From: Quillaja saponaria
Taxonomy: Eukaryota > Streptophyta > Magnoliopsida > Fabales > Quillajaceae
Length of the DNA: 64,000 nt
Direction of reading: 5' to 3'
Assembly (NCBI GenBank): GCA_029379385.1
Contig: CM055615.1
Coordinates: 2,852,001-2,916,000, forward strand
Positions 1-11,720 of the stretch are shown here, piece after piece. Position 1 is the stretch's first letter. Each line of letters opens with the position of its first letter. The notes beneath the pieces were generated by a model. It saw only the letters and a program-made list of their open reading frames with translations. It searched no databases and was not told the DNA's origin. Position numbers and translations under genes: made by a program.

Positions 1-150
1 CCACAACCACAGTTACCTCCACAGCAAGACATTCTCCAAATCAAAGAAAGAGATTATAGAAACAAGGATTTCGACGCAAGAAAATTGAGATCCAAATATC
101 TCTTTGCTGTTGAACGAGTTTTCCATGTAGGCAATGACCCCAATTTATAA
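1..150 (+). CDS. C-terminal fragment of an unrecognised protein (partial)
   Basis: An open frame runs from the first base of the window to a TAA at 148-150, giving 49 codons (starting PQPQLPPQQ and ending FHVGNDPNL). The stretch is richer in GC and in charged codons (KERDYRNKDFDARKLRSKY) than the AT-rich DNA that follows, which suggests the last exon of a gene that begins to the left of the window. The Gln/Pro-rich start and basic, coiled-coil-like middle do not let me name a family. The window edge may be inside this exon or the exon may begin a little after base 1. It could also be a chance open frame. Confidence 0.45.
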   Translation, partial: PQPQLPPQQDILQIKERDYRNKDFDARKLRSKYLFAVERVFHVGNDPNL

Positions 151-1001
151 CGCAATTTGAGGAGATAGAATTGAATACCTACTGTACACGTGTCATTATC
201 TTACGCATAGTCTATCCATGCGTATCGGGACAAAGAATGTACCGAACTTATTCCACGTTGCCATCCATCTCTCGTCTTTGTGTGGTGTATTACATGATTG
301 GCAGATTGGGTTATGACTCATGGGTGTATGTGGTGTGTTCTAGTATGTACGCATGTGACCTATTCTCGACCGTTTGATTTAAGTCGGTGAAATTAAAGGT
401 CTGTGGTGCACTTCATGATTGTGATAATCAAGTAATCATCATGATTGTTTTCATTTACTAAAATTCTATAAATAAAAAATTTAAAACATTCACTCAAATA
501 TAATTTTTTATATTTTCTAATATATAAATTATTATTTAAGTCAACGCACTTTAACTTAATAAACTATTATTCAATTGAAATTAACTCTCATAAACTACCA
601 AATTAGATATATAGTTCTAATTTAATTTAATTTTTAAAATAATTCTGAGTCTAAATTTTTCTACAAAGCATTTTAGTAATAGTGATTTTATTTTGTAAGC
701 TTTATGCAAAACGCATTTGTTAGCTTTTATAATTCTAAAGATTGCTAAAACTAAAGTTAAAAAAAAAAAAGCTTTTATAAATAGAAAACAATAAACTTAA
801 ATAAATTTTAATAATTATTTTATTTAGACAAATTTTAACATGTCAAAATGAGATTTTAAATAATTTTAATACTCCATATCTTTTTTTAAAAATAAAATAA
901 AATAATATTTTATATCTGATAACATTTTTACATTAACTTATTCAAACTCTTTTTTAACTTTTTATACAGTACTTTTTAAACAACTCTACTTGAAAAATAT
1001 T
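151..1001. other. Spacer; likely 3' flank of the left-edge gene
   Basis: Bases 151 to about 400 are of mixed composition and could be a 3'UTR; after that the DNA is strongly AT-rich with no credible coding. A 75-base stretch at 538-612 is a diverged direct copy of 1002-1083 and so belongs to the same repeat family as the inverted-repeat element that follows. Confidence 0.5.
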
Positions 1002-1740
1002 TAAGTCAATTGCACTTTAACTTTATAAACTATCATTCAATTTGTATTAACTCTCATAAACTATCAAATTAGGCACATAATTTCTTATTTAAGTCATAAT
1101 TAGTAAATAATCCAGAGTCATTTAAATTAGTTATAAGTTCCAAAAAAACTAACTTAGAAAATACTACACTATTTTGATTATAAGTTGTTTAAAAATATTT
1201 CTTTATTTTCTATCTCATATTTCTTGTTCTATTGTTTTTTTTTTCTTAGTAATTAAAATTGCTATTTTTATTCAATTTTAGTATATTCTTTAATATGCAA
1301 TACAATAATAAGAAAATAGAAGTTTGGTTGAAAATATTATCATTAAAAAGTAAATTGAAACAACAACTTGTATAATTTTTATAAATAAGAAAAATAATAT
1401 TAGTAAATCTATTAATTATTTATATATTATGACAAGAAAAAAAAATTATGAATGATTCTAATATTATTTATGTATGTTAAAATTGAATCAATATAAAGAA
1501 TTTGGTTTCATAAAAAATGAAAAGAAAAAGATGTAAAAACTGAGAAAGTATAAAATAAAAAAATTATAATGAGTCTAATTTAGTTTTTTATGAGTTAATT
1601 TGTTATATTTAATGATTAATTTAGATAAGTGATAATTATTTGTTAATTATGACTCAAATAAGGGGGTTATATGCCTGATTTGATAATTCATACGGGTTAT
1701 TGCAAAACAAGCTACAATCATGATGTAATAATTGACCGTA
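1002..1740. repeat. Inverted-repeat (foldback) element, non-coding
   Basis: The left arm (about 1002-1135) reads aaactatcaaattaggcac, then ttatttaagtcataattagt. The right arm (about 1567-1740) is its imperfect reverse complement, with ttaattatgactcaaataag and later gcctgatttgataattca. The middle is AT-rich with no coding capacity. This is the layout of a non-autonomous DNA transposon of the foldback/MITE type. A third partial copy of the arm lies at 538-612. Exact ends and a target-site duplication are not clear. Confidence 0.5.
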
Positions 1741-1931
1741 CTATTTTTGAAAAGTTTTAATTTTACAATATTATATTTATTGTAATTTAACAAGAGATTG
1801 TAAAGCACCTTATTAGAAAAAAAAAATTTCTAACCTAAATTTATAATTTTATTTATTAATATTTTCATAATAATTATAATTTTTATTTAATTTTTTAATA
1901 AAACTTGTAAGAATATTTAAATGTAAGATTT

Positions 1932-2114
1932 ACCAACACGGTTGAACGCAATGATAAGCAAGCTGTATTCTTAAGGTGAGAACATAAGTTCAAACTTTGA
2001 ATCAAGTAATTGTTAGAAAAGTGATCCCCTCACAATAGAGTCCGAGAGATTAATCTCACAACAATATCACTACTACTACTGGGAAAACCCAGAAAACTGA
2101 AAGAAAAAAAAATC
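1932..2114 (+). mobile_element. tRNA-derived SINE with target-site duplication
   Basis: The element starts accaacacggttgaacgcaa, has an A-box-like head (gaacgcaatgataagcaa) and a B-box-like agttcaaact about 50 bases on, and ends in an A-rich tail before 2114. It is flanked by identical 8-base copies of taagattt (1924-1931 and 2115-2122), the expected target-site duplication of LINE-mediated retroposition. Its head aligns with the second SINE at 56887-57072, so the two belong to related families. Confidence 0.7.
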
Positions 2115-2122
2115 TAAGATTT

Positions 2123-3772
2123 GAAACATTCTAAATATAGTATTTCATTTTATCACATAGTATCTCTTATTGTCGATAAGATTTTAATCAAGTAATTAAG
2201 ATGAAATATTATGATAAATCTCATCGCATTGTAATTTGACCTATGATCATATATTATATTGATTATATATATGTAAATAATATCTCTAAAAAAAATTACA
2301 ACCCTTTTTGAAGGAAAATCATGTCCCTGGATGTTGATGCGTTTTCAAAGATATATAAATGGACTTAATAAAAGGTTGGTTTAAAGGATATCTCATCGAG
2401 ATCATACCTGACAAATACAGTACACCATATCGATTTGTTTATATGTCAATAATTGATAGACCCCTAAGTATGGACAACTAATCAATATCAATAAAGTTGA
2501 TCATGCTTTTATCTTAAAAAAATGGTAGATTAAGTTTTACATTTTTTATAGTTAAACTAATCTCTTGGTTTATTAGCATAAAAGTTTTCAATTTTTAGAA
2601 TGTGCGAATGATCTTAAAATAATGAAGAATAAAGGTAACATTGAATAAGGTAGAATGAAATAAATCATGGGTGGATAAATCATTAACGGGATTAAAGAAA
2701 TGATAACAAGAAATGTGATTTGATCAAAAAAATTTGTGAAATTTCAATTCATGTTTACTTTCATTGTATATCTACAAAATTAATTTTATTAGACTTGAAA
2801 TTGGTTATAATTAATCATAGGTTTAGATTGCAAGAAAAATTACAATATGAATTATATTTCTAGCAATTTACATAGATGGTGGTCGATAGAAAGTACCAAC
2901 AGTCTACGATGGTATCATTTTTATAATTTTGGCGATGCTCAATTATAATATTTTTTGTTTTTAACAGTTTTAATAATAGTCATTATTGTTTTGACAGTAA
3001 TATCCAATAGTGGTAGTCGATGTTTTTCAATAATATGTAATTATTTTCTCCTGTAATTTTTGACGATACATACGTAAAATTATGTCTCTGATAATAGTTA
3101 TGTTTCGTCTCAAACAATCTTTATGGAATAATTATTGCCAATGAGAGGCATCGACATGAGCTTTGGTGAATGGTGATGAATCTAGTTAATGTGGCGCCAT
3201 GTGCGATGGTTCCCAATAATAACATGCACAAAATGAATTTAGAATAAAAATTAATGAATTAAAATTGTAATCTTTAGGTCTCCCCATAAAAAGTTAAATG
3301 TAGAGTTTATTAATTCTAATGAATTGAGTTGAGAATTAGAATTTTAATATTAAAATAAATAATTAAAAAATTAAAAGTAAATAGTTCAATTTGTAATTTT
3401 ATCAACTTTGTTACTTGGTTAGCTAACAAAGTTATTGATCCTCGTCCACTAACTAAAGTTCTTTTCATCCAAATGGACTCAGATTAATTAATCATGACAA
3501 GTTCATTATCATATATTAATTTCTTCTTTTCTTTTTTTAATACAAGTGGGCGGATTATTCTAAACTAACAAAAATAATCTGTAATTCATGCATAATTTGA
3601 GAGCAGCTCTACCTTTGACATTTTATATATTTAAAAACAAAACAAAAACAAAAACAAAAAAATTCCAAGGCACTGGATCACTCGCAAGCGTGTATATATA
3701 TAAACTTTTTAGGCATGTTAATGCTTGTTAAACAATATAAATAGGTTCCCTTTGATATATATAAAAGGAGGT
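2123..3772. other. AT-rich spacer, no gene seen
   Basis: No open frame of note, no splice-linked exons and no recognised transposon protein. A short A/C-rich run (aaaacaaaacaaaaacaaaa) lies near 3634-3660. Confidence 0.5.
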
Positions 3773-4757
3773 TAAATTATATTTTCCATCCTTATATCTT
3801 GTATTAGAATTCATTTTCATTCTCATAATTTAAAAAGTTAAAATCAATACTCATAACTTTAAATAATCAAGCTAATAAGATTCCTATTTGTCAGGATTAT
3901 ATGAAATTCTCCTACAATATTCATTGAATTATAAGAATAATTAAAAACATAAGTAGAAGAGGGAAAAAAATAAATATCAACACAAGATATAACGTGATTC
4001 AATCACTTGGTTATATCTACTAATGAGAAAAGAATTCACTAATATTCTAAAAAATATATATAAAAAGAGTAACACTCTATATATAATATTCTTACGACTC
4101 TCCTTATATCTCAAGCAATCTTTATTGCACCTCTATAAGGGTATCACAAATATTAGATGTCTTTGTTTGTCGTACCTACAACTCTCACAAGACTACATAT
4201 TTATATTACATAGAACTTGCCTAACAATTAATTTTTTTTCCACTTTATGAAATCTTACATCATCTAATGAGATTTATATCAAGATAAATTTAATTAGGAA
4301 ATTTCAATTAACATCTAATTAGTTTTTCTTGCCCAGTAAAAATAAACTAATTAATTAAAAAAATACTAAATAAAGATTTAAGTCAAAATTTCAACATTGT
4401 TGTCATCTTTTGTTCAAATTGATCAAAAGATGATGGTGACTATCCGTTATCCTAAATTGGCAAATAAAATGTGACATGTCAATACATTTGTCTTAAATAA
4501 ATATATTTTTTTAATTTTAAAACATATATAAAATAAACAATTAAAACTATAAGTCATTGATTTTAAAAGTATGATTTCAATACATATGTCTTAAATGTAA
4601 TTCATATTATCTTATGTTAAGTCAATTTAAATGAAAGAAGACGATAAAGACTACATTGACTTGATTTTAACATTATGAATACTTGATTTTAACTTTTTAA
4701 ACTATAAGTATTAAAGTAAATTGTAGTATAAATTATAAGTATGAAAAGTGTAATTTA
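3773..4757. repeat. Foldback element with ~95-base inverted arms, probably carrying a nested insertion
   Basis: The left arm (3773-3870; taaattatattttccatcc, later aaaaagttaaaatcaatac) is matched by the reverse complement of the right arm (4665-4757). The inner part from about 4390 (gatgatggtgact, aataaaatgtgacatgtcaa) is related in sequence to the foldback element at 27730-28181, so both belong to one family. The segment at about 3950-4330 is absent from the other copy and looks like a later insertion. No coding capacity is seen. Confidence 0.55.
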
Positions 4758-5670
4758 GGTATATAAATAGGTCTCAAATTACACAAATTTTAACATTTGG
4801 AGTTGATTGTTGAATTTTTTTTTATGTTTGTTTATTTTTTTTGTTTTGTTTCAATAAGAATGACTTTTCAATTTTCTAGCACAAATCTTTAAAATGGTAT
4901 AACATCACTATTTTATTACTCAAAAAGCGACACTTAAAACACTTTAAAAGTAGGATCTTTAGTGCAGCACTTGTATGGAACTTACTAAAAAGGATGGCTC
5001 TCCTTGCATAGCATTTATCCATAATCAAAAAGTATATAAAATAAAATAAAATAAAAGTATTTCTTTAATTCTTCCCTTTAGTATTCCCCTGCAGCTGCAT
5101 ACGCACTTACACGCCATTCCATGAATTGATATAATCACATGGTTCAGACAGTTTGTGGGGCCCACAACCTGTAACTCAATGAGAAAGACTAAACGACTCG
5201 ACACTTGGGCCCACTTAATTACATAATGCAATGACATATATTGGTGGGGCCGAAGTAATGTTAGATCGTTTAGTGTGGACGTGGAATCTAGGCCTAAAAG
5301 TCTATGATTAAGTCACTACACCATGTAACTTAGACTTGCGGTCTTTAAGTTAAAGTAGTAGGTGAAGAAAATAATGAATGCTTCTTAGGTTTCAAGCAGA
5401 CAACACAATAATCCATTAATCCCCAAAATTGAGAGAAATACAAAGTCTATTAGTGTATCCCATTGTCCATGTTTCAGTAGAAACTTAGTAGTTTTTGGCT
5501 CCAAATATTCCAGTAATTTGCATAGGAGTCGTACTTATATATGTTATTTATTTATATTTATTGTTGGATTTGTGATTGTCCTTATAAAAATATGTCTCTT
5601 TGCCTTTTGGTATTGACAAAGAGGCAATCAAATTTCATGGAAGGATTTTGTTGGCTTGCCACCATATGCT
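4758..5670. other. Spacer, no gene seen
   Basis: No exons or transposon proteins are recognisable. The 70-codon minus-strand open frame at 5025-5237 has no family resemblance that I can see. Confidence 0.4.
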
Positions 5671-5788
5671 GTATAATTGAATGCTTTCAAAGAAAAAGAA
5701 GACAATTGGTTATGTGGGTTTGGCATCGTGTATAATTGATGCTTTCAAAAGAAAAAGAAGACAATTGGTTATGTGGGTTTGGCCAAAT
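5671..5788. repeat. Tandem duplication, 2 x 59 bases
   Basis: The unit (gtataattgaatgctttcaa onwards through aagaagacaattggttatgt) occurs at 5671-5729 and again at 5730-5788 with very few differences, so the duplication is recent. It contains no gene. Confidence 0.8.
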
Positions 5789-5923
5789 CTTGGGTAAAAG
5801 GTATTTATATATAAAACTACTAGAAGATGAGAAGATTTTATTGTTGCTGAATATATTGGCAGACACACCTCAAGAATATAATTACATGCTTATATTAAAC
5901 AAAAATATAAGTCAACTCAAGAA

Positions 5924-5996
5924 CGCCCACCGTGGGGCTCGAACCCACGACCACAAGGTTAAGAGCCTTGCGCTCTACCAACTGAGCTAGACGGGC
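5924..5996 (-). tRNA. tRNA-Lys (anticodon CUU)
   Basis: The minus strand folds as a complete 73-base cloverleaf. The acceptor arm is GCCCGTC paired with GGTGGGC (two G:U pairs) with discriminator G; the D arm is GCTC/GAGC; the anticodon stem is CAAGG/CCTTG around loop CTCTTAA, giving anticodon CTT; the T arm is GTGGG/CCCAC with loop TTCGAGC. A-box (TAGCTCAGTTGG) and B-box (GGTTCGAGCCC) promoter elements are intact and there is no intron. CCA is not encoded, as normal for eukaryotes. On the minus strand a short T run follows within the flank and may end Pol III transcription. The gene looks functional. Confidence 0.97.
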
Positions 5997-6704
5997 TTGT
6001 TTGCAAGTGTGTCTGGTAAATTATCTAAGTTAAGCTATGTTTTGATTTTCTTTCTTAATTTTATTCAAATTTAATAAACCATGTTTTTTGGCTTGACCTG
6101 ATCTAGCGGATCATGATCAGAATTCAATATGATTAGACTAGATATGACACGACCAAATATGAAGGATCAAATTGGCATCTATATGTACCTATGGGCTATG
6201 GTCATTGCTGACTATGGAAATTAAAACCTACCCTGCATCAACTGATTCATAGTAAAACAGTGAAACAAACATCATGTGGGGAAATGGAAAAAATAAGTCC
6301 GGTTGAAAAGAGAAGATTCTATTGGAGAAGAAACATAAATTGAATGAAATTCTGAATAATTGATACAATGCAAAGATATTTGGAACATCTGAGGTTTACA
6401 TACTAAAAGTTGGTTCAAATTGAAAAGTAGGAATTGAGTTTTGCTCTTTTGTTGTAATAGACTCCAATTTTTTAACTCGTAAGAAGTCAGTTTGCTTGTT
6501 TATACCTTCTAGTTTCAGGTTTATGATAGACATAACCCTTTCAATGAATGTATAAAGTACTAGGACTTTTTTTTTTTTTTTTTTTACAATTTGCATGTAT
6601 TCAGTGAAGATTTGTCTCTTTCTCCTGTGATTTCATCAAGTTTGCAAGAAATAACTTGCAACTACAAACTAATTCAAAATATTAGACATTAATGTTTAAG
6701 GAAC
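5997..6704. other. Spacer and probable 3'UTR of the DUF4378 gene
   Basis: The stretch next to 6704 should contain the 3'UTR of the minus-strand gene. It includes a long T run at 6567-6586. No other coding is seen. Confidence 0.5.
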
Positions 6705-9700
6705 TTACTCCTGCAAAAACTCTTCCAAAAGATCATCAATAATCAAGTCTTCCAGCTCAAGCCCCACACATTCGGTCTCAAATTGGAGATTCATCCACCC
6801 GTCACCTTTAGCTAGATCTCTACTCACAACATAATCTAGTGGTTGATCAGCCTCCGATCTTAAACTCAGGTACCAGCTTATAAGAGACCATACTTCACGG
6901 AGAACATGGTTTCCTGCTGGCATTAGACGAATGGAGCAAAGAGAAGACAAGGACATGGGACAATAGCTATATGATCTCCCATAAATCTCCACTAATACCT
7001 CATTGATTAGATCAAATAGAAGCATGTGATTACAATGACCACTTTCTTCATTACCAGAACAATCAGGATCAAGAAGCAAGCAGCCTTCTATTTCTTCATA
7101 AACTGATGGATCAATTGGCTGATCATCAGAATGCCATGTCCCAATGGAATCATGACCACTTAACCCGGACAGCTCCAGTACATCTCTTACAAAATCAAAC
7201 TTAGCTTTGTCCTTTGCATCTACTTGAAGTTGAGGAATGCCATACTTCCACTGCTTGCTCAGAATTTCAAATGTCTGATAATCTGCTTTACTTTCAGCCA
7301 CTATAGGAGTATCCATACTAGCTTGATGTTGCTCTGCTAAATTATCCATTCCTTCAGAGAGTCTGGGGTTTAACTCTGATTCTGCTTTAATGCAACCAAC
7401 ATCAGTGAGGAAATCTATATTTCTATTCTTTAACAGATATATTTCAAATCAAACTGATGAATTACAAATTTTGGGTATGAAATCTTTTAGTAGTTGTTGA
7501 ATGTTCTAAATGTTGAAGTTCCAAATATTGCAGGCCAGGGGTAGATGATTTGCTTCTAGTAGAATTCAAGAATCTGACAGACATATTCTCAGAAATACAT
7601 GTAAAAAACTCGAAAAGATAGAACAAATATGCAGTAAAAGTTGAAGACCATACCATCCTTTTAATACCTATACGGGATTTTAATAATGCAGTCAGGGTAG
7701 ACAAGACATGCATATGCACTAGTTTCAGTAACTCAAGGTAGATGATCAGGTGATGAATCATACCTTCTGATGTGGTAAATTCTTCAAAGCTGGTTGTATC
7801 CTTCAAGGCTTCTGCTGCTATAGCATTGTCTTTCCTTTCTGGACCTATTTCCAGCTGATCACAAGAAGCACAGTCAACAGAAATCAAGCTCCCAGAATCT
7901 TCCCTTGTCAAGCCCACTTTGGCATTTACCTCATTAGTAGCATCTGATTTTGAATCCCCATCATTCTCAATAACTGAATCGTTGCCATTGACTTTGCAAA
8001 AGTTTTCTTCTTTTTTGTTATCTACTGACGTATCTAACTCCAACTGGCTTCTTGAATCTACAGATGGGTCAAGACTCTTTGGCTCATTAGTAGTACTTTC
8101 CATGCTCATAGTGCCATCTCCAGAAGTTCTAATCAGTGACTTTGTAAATAAGGCATCAGAAGACTCCTCACTCTGGTAAAAGTAAGATTCGAGATCAGGT
8201 AAGGAGAAAATCCTGATAAAGGTTTTTGGGTTCCTCAATGGTGAATCCTCTCCCATTTTCAAATCTAATCTTTCAGAAGTTGGCATGTTTAGCTTCTCTG
8301 TTAAAGATAGTCTCATACAACTGACAATATCTGTCTAGTGATTCATTGAGAGATGAGGTCCTTCTCATGCGGTGCATTTGACGCTTAGTAATGGAATGAG
8401 AAGAGAGATCACTTTCATAACCACTAGCGGGACTATCTTTACCTTCTTTGGCACTTTCCTTCTTGGATTCTTTGGGAAGCTCATGGCCACGAGGAATTTT
8501 GTGAAGGATAGCATCCATGGTAATACGACGCCTTTCCTTTCTGCTCTCCCTAATCACATGCTTTATTTTCTGTCTAAGATTCTTGAAACGTTTGGTTACT
8601 ACTTGATTCTGACCCCGAGCCAAACATGAAGTAGGATTATAACCTCTTTCAGCCATTGCTTGATTAAAACTTAAAATTCCATCTACTTTGTATCCTGCAG
8701 ATGATGACATCGACCTTCTGTAAAAAAATTCAGTGGATTTAGACTCTGCTGACTGTGGTGCTTCACTTCCAATTTGTAACAGTCCTTCCACATATGGAGT
8801 AGACCCACTGCCTGCCAAGTTCTTGATGAGTATGCTTGGGTCAAAACCTTTTTCCCTTGATGACGAGCCACGTAAAGGAAATGACACAGACTTAGTTAAT
8901 CCCATTTTAGCAGTGAATGCATGTTGATTATGGAAGTGTTGAGCTAAAGGAGAGCCTGGATCTTGCAGAAGTTTCAATAATAAGTCCTTGTTTACATTGA
9001 TTATATCCAGGGCATCCAGAAAATCCTTAAAATGGTGAGCTGGAGCATCTGTTGCAAGTATCCTTGCATTTATTGACTTATTTTCCAGAATATCTTGATT
9101 TTCATTTTTCAACATTTCCTGAAAATGTGTGAGACCTTCAGATGGTTGATGCTTATGAGCCAAGTTATACCCCGCCTTATCACCACTAGTAAACATAATA
9201 CCACACTCTAAGCATCTTTCATAGCTGGTACTTGGTTCCTCACTGAACATTGGGGGAACTGGATCCGATTCATTGATAGAAAGATGTTCTTCAATTATTT
9301 CAGGAACCGCTTTGGGGCTTCCATCAATTAATACCATGTCAGCAAGGGGGTCAAGATCCGAATGCTCCAAATGATGAATGGAATCAGTTCGGGTCAACTG
9401 TGACCGTTCAGGACATGTTGAACTCCTTTTATGTCGGCCCTTCTTTTTGGATAGCTCATCAGTAATCAGTGCTTTAATTCGGGATCGTACAGAGTGCTTT
9501 GCTGCTGGAGTAGAGTGTGCCACCTTATCATGAACCTGGCAAGCTTCAACTTAGATAGTATCTTTAATTAAATATCATTATAATCATTTTTCAAGAAAAT
9601 AAGAAAATCACATATGAAAAGTTGCTGCTGGATCATTTCATTCCAAAGAATAGTAGCTTATATCGTATATTACAGGATTCTATTATTCCAGTGATGTTTT

Positions 9701-10965
9701 AAAAGAGGGGATATTTTGATTGGAAGAGATCTCAAAAATGTCACTCAAACTAAAGGAAGAAACAGAAGAGAAAGGAAAAGGCAGTCAACCAAAATCCTTA
9801 TGCCAGAACTTACATTAGAGTTTATCATCTCAGCATCATCGTGTTCATCAGTTTTTCCAGAGCCAGAAGCATCATCATTTATTGGAATTCCGGATCCTGC
9901 AGATAAGACAGAGTACTCACATAATTGACATTGAAAAATAAATAAATAAATAAATCTGTGGTGCATTGTTAAATGAGCAAACAGGTCCAGTTCTAATTAA
10001 GTGCGAGGGATTCCACTAAAGCACTTAATAAATTAAAATCCGCTATATCAGACTACCATGAGTATTTTGCTCAATGTAAGGTAGGAAGTTGGAAAGGATA
10101 CCATATTTGAAGTTCAAAAACGATGAAAATGAAAAGTTCTTCATAATTTCAGAAGAAAAGCTTTATGGAGTTATTCCCATCTATCTGATTGAGATTATGG
10201 ATGATTATATTATTTTTTCTTCGAGGCCATGTTGTTGGGGAATGGGACTCTACAGAACACTCATGGGCAAAATTCAAATATTCGTGTGGACCTTGAGGAG
10301 GCTAGATAAGTGTTTTATATGTATTATGGACTTTCCTTTAGTATCCCTCCCATCTTCACTATATTTTTCAATAAGGCTGTAGTATGTCATATGCTTGGAT
10401 GTCCTTCCAAACAGAAGAGAGACTGGCCAATCCCTAAAAGGAAAGGGGCAATCAAAAGATTCTTGAGTTCTAGAGTTGGGATCCGGTAGAAAAGGAATTA
10501 TAATGTTTTCCTAGGATACAGAAAAGAAAAAAATTGGCAGGACATGTTTGATTTAAGTTCAAACTTTATTGGTCTTAGAAAATAGAAATTATGAATTATT
10601 TTGTAGAGTTTCAGCTAATATATGAGTGAATCAAATGATTTCACATAAAATACATCAATAAGCTTGACAGATTTTCTCAAAGCAATATCCAGAATGTCTA
10701 CGCAAAGCAGGTCAAGATGTAGCAGTAATTGGTCTAATGAGGTTAGAGGAGCAAACCCTTTCATATCAAGTAAAAATACAGTGCAGGTACCTGCAGAAGT
10801 TCTACCACTGCTGAGTTTTCTGTGTACAAGTCTTTTCTTCACTTGACGCCAGTGATTATACCTAATAATATGAAGAATGCTCCACGCACATCTTGGGTTA
10901 CTAGGATGAGCATTCTCAAAAGACATGGCAGAGGCAGACTGTTTATTTCGCATTTGCTTTCCCAT
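6705..10965 (-). CDS. DUF3741/DUF4378 (TRM-like) protein, frame broken once in exon 3
   Basis: Four coding exons on the minus strand: 10965-10791, 9896-9814, 9535-7764 and 7381-6705, all with GT-AG borders and matching phases. Removing one base gives about 901 residues. The N-terminus (MGKQMRNKQS, then CAWSILHIIRYNHW) and a DUF3741-like segment (FLDALDIINVNKDLLLKLLQ) precede a basic, Ser-rich middle. The C-terminal ~180 residues are DUF4378, with FDFVRDVLELSG, the acidic WHSDDQPIDPS, LLFDLINEVLVEIYG and the ending LEDLIIDDLLEEFLQE. Proteins of this superfamily include TON1-recruiting-motif and LONGIFOLIA-type microtubule-associated proteins; the exact role of this one is not known. The frame breaks between about 8275 and 8290, after NREAKHA and before SERLDLKMGE: one base too many. 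Both sides are well conserved in style, so an assembly insertion is likelier than a pseudogene. The start is the first ATG after the 5'UTR splice acceptor. Confidence 0.85.
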
Positions 10966-11720
10966 GGCTGACAATTCTCACCTTTGAAACCTGCTTTGAG
11001 TGGGAAAACGACTTCACTACAGGCTTGTCAAACGATCCAAGTAACAAACAAATATCAAGCACCTGGTGGACAAGGAATTCCGTTGGCTGGGCATCAGTAT
11101 ACGTATTACTTTCTGAGCAGTTTACGTGTTTGGATAAAAATCAAGAAAGAGACAGCATGGCAGCATTGGGTTTCTTGTTGAAGATTCATTTCTTAGGAAC
11201 AAATTGAGCAAAAAAAAAAAAAAAGAGATAAAGAGTTGGGTTCTCCAATTTAGTCCTGTAAAGGATGGAGGCAGGTAAAGATTAACACTTTTCCCATACA
11301 CTCTCTTTGATTCTTCTGGGTCATTAAGAAAAGCAGAAAATTTTAAGAATTTGTAAGAAACAGAAGTCTGCTTGGTTACTGAGAAAAGGTTAGGAAAAAA
11401 AAAAAAATTTTTAGATCATAAATTGCTATAGACGGTAACCCATGATTATGCATCAACATTCAATTGTGTAAAAACGAAAATCAATAACATTCAGAAGGGA
11501 TTTGGAATTGAAAAACATTACCTTTGGGATTTAGGAAGAGAATCGTATATTGAAACAAAGTCCTTACAAATATCCATATCTATAAAGAGTGAGACACAGA
11601 GAGAAACCAAATGAAGCATTTTGTTTCGTTCTCTTGGTTGTTGGTTGTAACTTCGAAAGAGCAGAAAAAGGAGGGGAATGAACAGAGGACAAGAGAGGAG
11701 ATCATTCCCTCCCAATGTTG
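10966..11720 (-). other. 5'UTR with intron, and upstream exon, of the DUF4378 gene
   Basis: On the minus strand a donor AAAG/GTAATG sits at 11522/11521 and an acceptor AAAGCAG/GTTTC at 10991/10990, leaving a 25-base leader before the ATG at 10965. The non-coding first exon would then run from roughly 11700 to 11522. This is inferred from splice signals only; no TATA box is obvious. Confidence 0.5.

Noticed and set aside
171..377. 68-codon open frame on +
   Set aside because: No family resemblance, no good start context, and it sits where the 3'UTR of the left-edge gene is expected.
5736..5990. 84-codon + frame overlapping the tRNA
   Set aside because: Its C-terminal half is the complement of the tRNA-Lys gene and the rest is a tandem repeat.
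7919..8179. 86-codon + frame inside the DUF4378 gene
   Set aside because: It is the complement of a well-supported minus-strand exon.
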